From assembly GCF_900156895.1 (NCBI RefSeq), contig NZ_FTPD01000026.1, positions 1 to 64,000 on the forward strand: 64,000 bases of DNA. The letters run 5' to 3'. The translations under genes and the position numbers were made by a program. Source of the DNA: Mesorhizobium prunaredense. GTDB lineage: Bacteria > Pseudomonadota > Alphaproteobacteria > Rhizobiales > Rhizobiaceae. The notes under the pieces are model-generated. The model was not told where the DNA came from. It worked only from the letters and a program-made list of their open reading frames with translations, and did not search any database. Each line of letters opens with the position of its first letter. The stretch's first letter is position 1. Positions 16,598 to 23,761 of this stretch are shown here, in pieces.

Positions 16598-16690
16598 GGG
16601 TGGTTTTCGGGGGATCAAAACCCCTACAGACCCCAGTTGCCGACCCTAGTTTTTCGGTGGGTGCAAATCCCACTTACCACCCGTCGGCAA
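16598..16690 (+). repeat. Nested inverted repeats with tRNA-like ends upstream of the integrase
   Basis: Three sets of complementary arms overlap here. GGGTGGT (16598-16604) pairs with ACCACCC (16676-16682), 85 bases end to end. TTGCCGAC (16637-16644) pairs with GTCGGCAA (16683-16690). GTGGG-TGCAAAT-CCCAC (16657-16673) forms a five-pair stem with a seven-base loop resembling a tRNA T-arm (loop TGCAAAT instead of TTCAAAT). No D-arm or anticodon arm is convincing and there is no CCA, so it is not a functional tRNA. It may be a degenerate tRNA/tmRNA end, an attachment-site region, or integrase leader structure. Confidence 0.55.
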
Positions 16691-16721
16691 AGCCCACTCT
16701 CAACCCAACGGGAGAACAAGG

Positions 16722-17963
16722 ATGCCGATCATCACCGATGGAGAAATACGCGCCGCAATCAAGCGGATTGAACAAACCGGCAAGCAGGAAACACTTGTCG
16801 ATGGCGACGGACATGGCACTGGCCGACTCATCCTGATCCTGAAGCCGATGCCGACCCGCGTGACGGCCGACTGGATGGCGCAACAGTGGCGCGATAAAAA
16901 GCGCGTCAAAAAGAAGATCGGTTCCTACCCATCGCTGTCTCTCGCCAGCGCCCGCGAGATATTCGACCGCGATTTCGCCAAGATCATCCAGAAGGGCCGA
17001 AGCATCAAGATAGCGACGGATACCCGACCGGGCACCGTCGCAGACCTCTTCGCTGGCTATGTCGCGGCGCTGAAGGCCGCGGGTAAGCCCTCCTGGAAGG
17101 AGACAGAAAAGGGCCTCAACAAGATAGCCAACACGCTCGGCCGCCACCGCCTGGCCCGCGAAATCGACCCAGAAGAAATCGTCGAGGTGATCCGGCCTAT
17201 CTATGAGCGCGGCGCCCGCGCCATGGCGGACCACGTCAGAAGCTATGTCCATGCCGCCTATAGCTGGGGCATGAAATCCGAACACGACTATCGAAACTCA
17301 TCGCCGCGCCGATTCCGCATACCGTTCAATCCCGCCTCGGCGATTCCGACTGAGCCGAAGGTGCGAGGCACACGGTGGCTGGACGAGACCGAGTTCGCGC
17401 GTCTCTATTGGTGGCTTGACTGCCCTGATGTCCCGGTTCACCCCTCCTATCCGCGCGCCATCCAGCTCATCATGCTCACCGGCCAGCGCGTTGAGGAGAT
17501 TGCACGTTTCCATGTGGATCAATGGGATGCGGCCGAAAAGATAATAGACTGGTCGAAGACGAAGAACGATCAGCCGCACGCGGCGCCAGTGCCGCCGTTG
17601 GCTGCAGAACTCATCGAGTCCATTACTCCGAACGAATATGGCTGGTATTTCCCATCGGCACGGGATCCATCCCGGCCCGTCGGCCACGGCTCGCTTTACA
17701 GCTTTGTCTGGCGGCAACGGGACCGTGGAGTCATCCCCTTCGCAACCAACCGCGACTTGCGCCGGACGTTCAAGACTCTCGCCGGCAAAGCCGGCATCTC
17801 CAAGGAAATCCGTGATCGCCTGCAGAACCATGCGCTGCAGGACGTCAGTTCCAAGAGTTACGATCGCTGGAGCTACATGCCTGAGAAGCGCGCCGCGATG
17901 AAGAAGTGGGACGTTTACGTCAGAAAGCTGCTCGCGCGAAACACATTCACGCTCGCTGCATGA
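16722..17963 (+). CDS. Tyrosine recombinase (element integrase)
   Basis: The 413-aa product has the layout of phage/ICE integrases: an N-terminal arm-binding region (KKKIGSYPSLSLASAREIF, typical of DUF4102-like domains), a SAM-like core-binding domain (about 100-200) and a C-terminal catalytic domain. Catalytic residues visible are the first Arg in TGQRVEEI (about 256), the RxxR-like box in NRDLRRTFKTLA (about 345-355, with Asp-Leu-Arg-Arg), His in LQNHALQD (about 371) and Tyr in KSYDRWSY (about 380). GGGAG lies upstream of ATG 16722. Its position next to the broken radC gene makes it the integrase of this element. Confidence 0.93.
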   Translation: MPIITDGEIRAAIKRIEQTGKQETLVDGDGHGTGRLILILKPMPTRVTADWMAQQWRDKKRVKKKIGSYPSLSLASAREIFDRDFAKIIQKGRSIKIATDTRPGTVADLFAGYVAALKAAGKPSWKETEKGLNKIANTLGRHRLAREIDPEEIVEVIRPIYERGARAMADHVRSYVHAAYSWGMKSEHDYRNSSPRRFRIPFNPASAIPTEPKVRGTRWLDETEFARLYWWLDCPDVPVHPSYPRAIQLIMLTGQRVEEIARFHVDQWDAAEKIIDWSKTKNDQPHAAPVPPLAAELIESITPNEYGWYFPSARDPSRPVGHGSLYSFVWRQRDRGVIPFATNRDLRRTFKTLAGKAGISKEIRDRLQNHALQDVSSKSYDRWSYMPEKRAAMKKWDVYVRKLLARNTFTLAA

Positions 17964-18132
17964 GCCGGTATCCTCGCGCGGACCGGAGGGGAGCTCAATT
18001 GGCTGCCCGAAAATTCTTTCACGAGGCACGGAAGCCCCTGTTGCGAATACATGAGTGATGTCAGAATGGCCTCACAAAACTAGCCGCCGATACTTAAGTA
18101 ATGTGACCGGCACTCAGGGGAGCGCCTGTGCT

Positions 18133-19950
18133 ATGACGTTGCTTGCCAATATCCGCATCGCCACGCCGCTGTTTTTTTCTGCGTTCCTCGCCGGCCCGAC
18201 CAATGCCGCCGAGCGGTCGATTGCCGAGATTCAGGGTGTTGATCACAAAAGCCCCATCGCCGCGGCCGAGGAGGTGACGACGTCGGGCATCGTCACGGGC
18301 CACTTCGGGAGCGGCTTTTTCTTGCAATCGGCGTTGCCCGACGGCGATCAGGGTACGTCGGAAGGCATTTTCGTGTTCCTCGGAAGCGCCCCTGCCTTCC
18401 CGGTGCCTGTCCGCGGCGACATCGTCACAGTGACCGGACAAGTGACGGAATTCCAGCCGCTCCTCCAACCGCCATTGTTTCCTACGCGAGAGCAAGCCGT
18501 CTGCGGTACGACTCAGATCACCACCGTCAATAACCAGGACCGGGGGACGTTCCTCGCCGGCACCCAAATTTACCGTGTCAGCGCCCTCACCGTGGATGGC
18601 AGCGGCACCCTGCCCCAGCCCGTGTCCTTCGCTCCTCCCGGGATGAACAGCACCATTGGCTACGCAGACAAACCGCACACGCCCTTCAACCCTACCGACC
18701 ATCCGAGAGACTATTTTGAATCGCTCGAGGGCATGCGTGTGGTGATTGAGGAAGCAGTGGTGGTATCGCGTAAGGACCGCGGCTGGGATCAGTTCTGGGT
18801 GGCACCGGCAGCCGGACTGGACGCTGACGATCTCACCGCCTATGGACTGCCCCTCGCCCACGCCGGTCATGTTTTTCCGGAGGTCGTCCAAGTGCACAAG
18901 GCCGTCGGACAGCCAGCCTTTGCGCTTCCGGTCGGCACGAAGCTCGGTGACCGCACCGGCATCCTCACATACGAGAACGGAAACTACATGGTGGTTTTGG
19001 ACGCCGCCATTGACGAAACGGCGTATCCAGCGCCGACCCAGCCCACCGTCACGGCCCCGACAAATCCAGAGGGCCTCCGCATTGCCACTTACAATGCCGA
19101 GAACCTCACGATCGGCGCTCCCGGTTCCGCCAATCGCTTCGCCGCAATCGCGGCGCAGGTCGTCGGTGATCTGAATTCGCCCGATATCATCGCGCTGCAG
19201 GAGGTGCAGGATGACGACGGGCAAGGTGCCACAGCGGTGGTCACAGCCACCCAAACGATCGGCGCGCTGGTGGATGCGATCCTCGCGACAGGCGGCCGGC
19301 GTCACCTTCCCGTCGCTCTGGATCCGATGCAGCCGAACACAGATGGCGGTGCGCCGGGCGCGAACATCCGGACCGTTTTCCTTGTCGCCGACGACAGCGG
19401 TGTAGAGATTCTGTCGAGCGAGCGGTTGTTCGATGGAGACGACCGATGCGACAGTTCGGCCAATCCATTCCAGGCTGCTCGACGGCCGCTGCTGGTGGAA
19501 GCGGAAATTGATGGCACCCGCTATGTGCTGGTCAATCTCCACCTTAGCTCCAAGCTCGGCGATCAGGGCCTATACACCAACGCCGAGAATCCACAGCCCG
19601 GAAGCACCGACCGCCGCCGGCGCCAAGCCGCCCAACTCGTTGCCGAACTGGAACGGCGCTACAGCGGCAATCCGCCAGTCATCCTGCTGATGGGCGACTT
19701 CAACGATCATGTTGACGCGAAAGCCCTCGAGCCTTTTCACCAGAGCACCCTCGGATTTACTTTCCTTCGCGATCATCGCGGCGAGAACTACACCGCCTCG
19801 TATGCGTTCAATGGGGTTCGGGAAGCTATCGACCATTTCGCCGTCGGTGGCACTGGGCTTGCCAACCCGACCGTGACGTACCTCAACCTCAACGCCGACG
19901 CTCTCACGCAGGTCAGCGATCACAATCCGGTCGTTCTGGTTGTCCATTGA
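18133..19950 (+). CDS. Secreted endonuclease/exonuclease/phosphatase (EEP) family nuclease
   Basis: Starting at ATG 18133, the product is 605 aa with a signal peptide (MTLLANIRIATPLFF...TNAAER). Residues about 25-300 contain an OB-fold-like region of the kind seen in extracellular nucleases (VTTSGIVTGHFGSGFFLQ, RGDIVTVTGQVTEF). Residues about 315-605 are an EEP catalytic domain: LRIATYNAENL, IIALQEVQDDD, LLMGDFNDHVDA and VSDHNPVVLV supply the metal and catalytic residues. The whole resembles ExeM/NucH-type extracellular DNases. A secreted DNase on a mobile element could degrade extracellular DNA or liberate nucleotides; role here is inference. Confidence 0.88.
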   Translation: MTLLANIRIATPLFFSAFLAGPTNAAERSIAEIQGVDHKSPIAAAEEVTTSGIVTGHFGSGFFLQSALPDGDQGTSEGIFVFLGSAPAFPVPVRGDIVTVTGQVTEFQPLLQPPLFPTREQAVCGTTQITTVNNQDRGTFLAGTQIYRVSALTVDGSGTLPQPVSFAPPGMNSTIGYADKPHTPFNPTDHPRDYFESLEGMRVVIEEAVVVSRKDRGWDQFWVAPAAGLDADDLTAYGLPLAHAGHVFPEVVQVHKAVGQPAFALPVGTKLGDRTGILTYENGNYMVVLDAAIDETAYPAPTQPTVTAPTNPEGLRIATYNAENLTIGAPGSANRFAAIAAQVVGDLNSPDIIALQEVQDDDGQGATAVVTATQTIGALVDAILATGGRRHLPVALDPMQPNTDGGAPGANIRTVFLVADDSGVEILSSERLFDGDDRCDSSANPFQAARRPLLVEAEIDGTRYVLVNLHLSSKLGDQGLYTNAENPQPGSTDRRRRQAAQLVAELERRYSGNPPVILLMGDFNDHVDAKALEPFHQSTLGFTFLRDHRGENYTASYAFNGVREAIDHFAVGGTGLANPTVTYLNLNADALTQVSDHNPVVLVVH

Positions 19951-19984
19951 TGGTCATGTCGGAATCCCTTGCGACCGAGCTCCG

Positions 19985-20677
19985 ATGGGAGCAGTAGCCT
20001 ATGACCCCGTTCCCGATATCGAAGCGATATCCTCCAAGCTGGCGAAGCTGCAGGCAGCGCTATCGGATGGCCTGTCCCGCGAGCGCTGCCTCCGCCGCTG
20101 GAGCGAGTTCATTCGGGAACGCGATGGACACAGGTGCGTAGACTGCCATTCACGGCGACGCATCTCCGCCCATCACATCTCTCGGAAGTCGTTTCTCACC
20201 GAGGCGCAATTCCAGACCGGCAACGGCATAACTCTCTGCAGCGCCTGCCACCGAGAGATGCACCGCGGCTTCAATGCACGACCGGACCTGTCTATGCCGG
20301 TAGACGCACAAGGCGGGGAGAAATTGCCTCTGATGGAGCGGCTCTACAGCATCCTCACGGACGATGCCGTCGAGCGCAACCTCATGCGAGATGAGTTCTA
20401 TTTTCTCAGCGACGAGCTGCTCACATCATTCAAGAGGATGCAGGGCTATGATCCCGGGACCCACTTTCCCGGCGCGCGAATCGAGCAGGCCTACCTGATC
20501 CTGGCCGAGGGTGAACTCGGTACACGCCGCGCAATTGCTGAAGCGAATGGTGTGCCGTTGACCGATCGCCCCCTCCTTCCAGGCGGATTGTACATGGTGT
20601 TATCGGAGGAAGACGGTCAGCCAGGCCAAGCTATCGTCGTTCAAACCTATGTGCCGCGGTGGAAGCCCTCGACCTAG
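19985..20677 (+). CDS. HNH endonuclease domain protein
   Basis: The 230-aa product has a zinc-dependent HNH module at about 55-95: Cys-x2-Cys in HRCVDCHSRR, the His-His pair in ISAHHISRKSF and the second Cys-x2-Cys in ITLCSACHREMHRG. The C-terminal 120 residues (ERLYSILTDDAVERNLMRDE and beyond) are not recognised and may sense a trigger or bind DNA. Start is uncertain; a TTG 45 bases upstream overlapping the EEP gene is possible. It converges on the AIPR gene with only 32 bases between stops, so it may be an extra nuclease of the neighbouring defence operon. Confidence 0.8.
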   Translation: MGAVAYDPVPDIEAISSKLAKLQAALSDGLSRERCLRRWSEFIRERDGHRCVDCHSRRRISAHHISRKSFLTEAQFQTGNGITLCSACHREMHRGFNARPDLSMPVDAQGGEKLPLMERLYSILTDDAVERNLMRDEFYFLSDELLTSFKRMQGYDPGTHFPGARIEQAYLILAEGELGTRRAIAEANGVPLTDRPLLPGGLYMVLSEEDGQPGQAIVVQTYVPRWKPST

Positions 20678-20709
20678 AGGCCCATCCGTTCGGCAGAATT
20701 TGACCGGAC

Positions 20710-22755
20710 CTATCCCCTGAAACCAAGCGATCTCGCCTCGGCAATGATCTTTTCTCCGTGCATCGCCTGCTTTCGGGTCGGCGGCTTTCCGCTTCCTGCC
20801 AACTTGCCCAAGCTGAACGAGAGCGACCGCTGCCACGGCTGCAGTGTCTGAGTGTCCTTTGCCCAGGCTGCAAGATCGAACCAGGTCTGCGCCGGGAAGG
20901 CCGCGACCCGAGCAACCTGCTCCGTTTCGGCGACGCTGGTCTGCTCCTCAAGTGCATGCGTCGATCCGGCGACATGTGCCTTGTCGCGCGAAAGCAGTTC
21001 CGCCTCAAGGTTCGCAGGGATGTGTATCGATCGCTCACGGAACTGTTCCCAGCACGCCTCCTTCTTGCACCACTCTGTGACGTTCTGGCCGCCGGGCGGC
21101 GTGGTTACATGCTCGTGCGCGTGCACACTCAACGTCTCGATGAAGGCTTCAAGAGCGGGTGACAGTTGCTGCGTTGCCCAGACCCCCTGAAGGTCAACTC
21201 GTTTCGCGGTATGGTGCGAGAGCCAAGCCAGGGCATAGGTAACAATGTTGGCTCGATAGCCGCCAAACTTCTGACGCGAGACAATCTTCTCGGCCCGCCG
21301 AAAGAGAATGGCTCTGGCGACGCAGCGCTCGAAGTACCCCTCGTCAGGCTCAAACGAACCTCTGTTTTCCACGTGGTCCATGAAATCCAGGTAGCACTTC
21401 TGACCGCCTCGACTGACAATGTGCGGCAGCTGCGACCAGGTATGCTCGTACTTGGAGAGGTCGGTCTTGGTGACTAACTGGCTGCGCGGATGCACGGCCT
21501 CCCAAGCCTTCCGTTCGCCGTCCGTGCGGTTCTGCGCAAGCGCGTCGTGATATTGGCCCCGCGCGCGCTCGTAGAACCAGCGCGATTGACGCTGCATACC
21601 CGTTGCCGGCGGGGCCCAGATCGACCGCGATAGTTCCTGCAATTTCCTGTGGAACGGATGGTTCGACGAGAAGTCGGCCATGTTGACCTTGTTCTGGTTG
21701 TTCGCCGACTGGGAGATACGCGGTGCAATCTCCTCTATGTCGCCATCAACCAGAATTTCGGTGATTTTCAGCGGGACCTGCAGCCGGCTCGCATCGACCT
21801 TGTCCTTCCGCCATGCGCGGAAGATCGAACCTGTAGTCTGACCTCCATTCACAATCTGGAAGTCGTCGGCGGCGAGAAGGTCCGCAGTTCCGTCTCCATG
21901 ATCGATCAGCTTGAGGCCGGTAGCCGTGACCGAGAGGCCGTTGTTGAAAGCGAGGAACATTTGCGGCTCATCGATGATCGTCTTCCGAATGCTCTGGTTT
22001 ACCTTTCCCTTAAGCTGGAGAAAGCTTCGGACATTGCGTTCGAGGAGCCGCGGCCCATGCTGCCTGTACATTTCAACGAGTAGGTTACCTGGCAGCATGG
22101 TCAGAAGGCAGCGATAGCCGCTGTCTGGTGGGCTGGCGAGGATGCAGCGCACCGGAGATCCGCCCAGCTTGGGAAAGTCCACATGAATTGGCTCACGGTT
22201 TGCACCTGACGAGACTGCCCGATGGAGGCGACGAAGATCCCAGAGATGACTGGAAACCTCGATCGAGCCGAACATGGTGCTCTCGATCTGCTCGACGGTA
22301 GCAAGGCCGTCCGTGACAACAAACAGCCGGACGTGGCTCAGATCATCGCGTGCTTCCCAGATTGCCCGCGACATGTCGTAGCCCGTGAGCGCCTCTTCCC
22401 GCTCCTTGTGAAGACCGGCAGCAGCCTTCTCGAGATAGGCACTCAGTCGGCGGAACGCCGCGTCGACATCCGCCTTTGGCACGCTCGAGGCAATGCCATC
22501 AAGGCGCGGGATCACGAGGAATAGGTCCAGACGATCGTTGTCTTCCGAAAGGAAGTATCCGGAGCACCGAATGCCGCGTCCCTCGACGGCACACGGAATT
22601 CCGTCATCAATTTCGCCGGCGTCAACGAGGTGCTCGAACATGAGCTCGGCGAAAGCCTCGGCTCGAAGCGCCCCGTCCTCTGCAGCATCGGCCCGCGCGA
22701 TTACATCCTGCTGAATGTTGAGTGCGAAAGCCTGAAGATCCTCTGCCTCAGACAT
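20710..22755 (-). CDS. AIPR family (abortive phage infection-type) protein
   Basis: A 681-aa protein, the last gene of a tightly packed minus-strand operon; its ATG overlaps the end of the DUF4420 gene by eight bases. The AIPR core (PF10592) is clear: NNGLSVTATG, then FQIVNGGQTTGSIFRAW, then ISQSANNQNKVNMADF and NHPFHRKLQELSR. The family is tied to abortive infection and is regularly encoded with Z1 and DUF4420 genes. Residues 1-230 are specific to this subgroup. The biochemical activity is not established; a nucleic-acid binding or cleaving role within the complex is usual speculation. Confidence 0.9.
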   Translation of the reverse strand: MSEAEDLQAFALNIQQDVIARADAAEDGALRAEAFAELMFEHLVDAGEIDDGIPCAVEGRGIRCSGYFLSEDNDRLDLFLVIPRLDGIASSVPKADVDAAFRRLSAYLEKAAAGLHKEREEALTGYDMSRAIWEARDDLSHVRLFVVTDGLATVEQIESTMFGSIEVSSHLWDLRRLHRAVSSGANREPIHVDFPKLGGSPVRCILASPPDSGYRCLLTMLPGNLLVEMYRQHGPRLLERNVRSFLQLKGKVNQSIRKTIIDEPQMFLAFNNGLSVTATGLKLIDHGDGTADLLAADDFQIVNGGQTTGSIFRAWRKDKVDASRLQVPLKITEILVDGDIEEIAPRISQSANNQNKVNMADFSSNHPFHRKLQELSRSIWAPPATGMQRQSRWFYERARGQYHDALAQNRTDGERKAWEAVHPRSQLVTKTDLSKYEHTWSQLPHIVSRGGQKCYLDFMDHVENRGSFEPDEGYFERCVARAILFRRAEKIVSRQKFGGYRANIVTYALAWLSHHTAKRVDLQGVWATQQLSPALEAFIETLSVHAHEHVTTPPGGQNVTEWCKKEACWEQFRERSIHIPANLEAELLSRDKAHVAGSTHALEEQTSVAETEQVARVAAFPAQTWFDLAAWAKDTQTLQPWQRSLSFSLGKLAGSGKPPTRKQAMHGEKIIAEARSLGFRG

Positions 22756-23761
22756 GATCGATCTCCAGAAGCTGGGCCGCCTCATCAGTCGTGATTTCAT
22801 ACGCACCGAGATCGTCGGCAATGATTGAGTAGCGGATGTCCCCCACCCCAGTCGGGAGGTTGGCTTCTGTCAGGCGAGGAAACGCGCCTTGGACCCGATA
22901 GCAGTGGGTCGATGACACTCGCCACCTGTTCGACGTGTAAAGGAGGGCGTGAAGGTCGAGATAACCGCCAAGCATCAGTCGATCGTCGAACTCTTGAGCG
23001 GCGGCTGCATCCCCGGCAAGAATCTGACGCAGCCGGGCAACGGCCGTCGGCAGAGACTGACCAAGGCTGGCGCTTTCGTCCATTCTAAGGTGCACGAGCA
23101 CAAGTGCGTCGTGCGGTCGCTCGTCGAGCTGCTTCTCGTTGGCGATGATGATGCGGGCATGGCGCTTCGCCAGGCTGGTCTTCACCTCGATCGCCGTTCC
23201 GAAGTGGATGAAGTCCTGGTGAGCGGGATCAGGCCCGACCCATGCCGTCACGGCAACAAGCGGATCGAGCCTGTCGAGCAGCAGCGTCTCGAGCACAAGC
23301 AGTTCGCCAAGGAGTCCGCGTTGACTCTCTTCCGAGAGTCCTTCAGCAGGCACTCTCTCGAAGAGACCCTGCCACATGCAAAGCCGGTCGATGCACCGCC
23401 TGAGCGCTGCCGACACCGTCGGCTGAGCTATAGCAATTCCGATGAGGTCGGCCGACAGGACAGCAAAGATGGGAAGAAGCCGGTCATCCTCCAGCATGAT
23501 GCGCAGGATTGTTCGCGGTTCCGGAGTTTCGATGACCTCGTGGACCGTGCGCACTCCGCGACAGGTCGGGATCCTGCCGCCAATCGGCCGCTGTTCTCCA
23601 AGTCCCTCGATCAGGATGCCCGGCCGCCGGCTCGGCCAGAAAATGCAGGCGAAAACGTCAATCGCCGTCTCTGTATCGAGCCGAATACGCTGCAGTCCGG
23701 TGGGATTGGAGGGCTCTTCCCCCAGGCCGCGCCAGATCTCGAGCAGCCGGTCGGGAGTCAT
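22748..23761 (-). CDS. PD-(D/E)XK motif protein (DUF4420)
   Basis: The 337-aa product overlaps the Z1 gene by four bases (ATGA), showing coupling. The nuclease core is visible in order: Glu in RGLLGELLVLE, Asp in HQDFIHFG, then Glu-x-Lys in TAIEVKTS (about residues 150-215). This matches the DUF4420 family (PF14390), the probable DNA-cutting subunit in Z1-linked restriction systems. Alternative: a catalytically active cleaving domain that needs Z1 ATPase movement to act. The full motif set makes activity likely. Confidence 0.9.
   Translation of the reverse strand: MTPDRLLEIWRGLGEEPSNPTGLQRIRLDTETAIDVFACIFWPSRRPGILIEGLGEQRPIGGRIPTCRGVRTVHEVIETPEPRTILRIMLEDDRLLPIFAVLSADLIGIAIAQPTVSAALRRCIDRLCMWQGLFERVPAEGLSEESQRGLLGELLVLETLLLDRLDPLVAVTAWVGPDPAHQDFIHFGTAIEVKTSLAKRHARIIIANEKQLDERPHDALVLVHLRMDESASLGQSLPTAVARLRQILAGDAAAAQEFDDRLMLGGYLDLHALLYTSNRWRVSSTHCYRVQGAFPRLTEANLPTGVGDIRYSIIADDLGAYEITTDEAAQLLEIDHV

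Noticed and set aside
16598..16690. Functional tRNA gene
   Set aside because: T-arm-like hairpin only; no D-arm, anticodon arm or CCA end.
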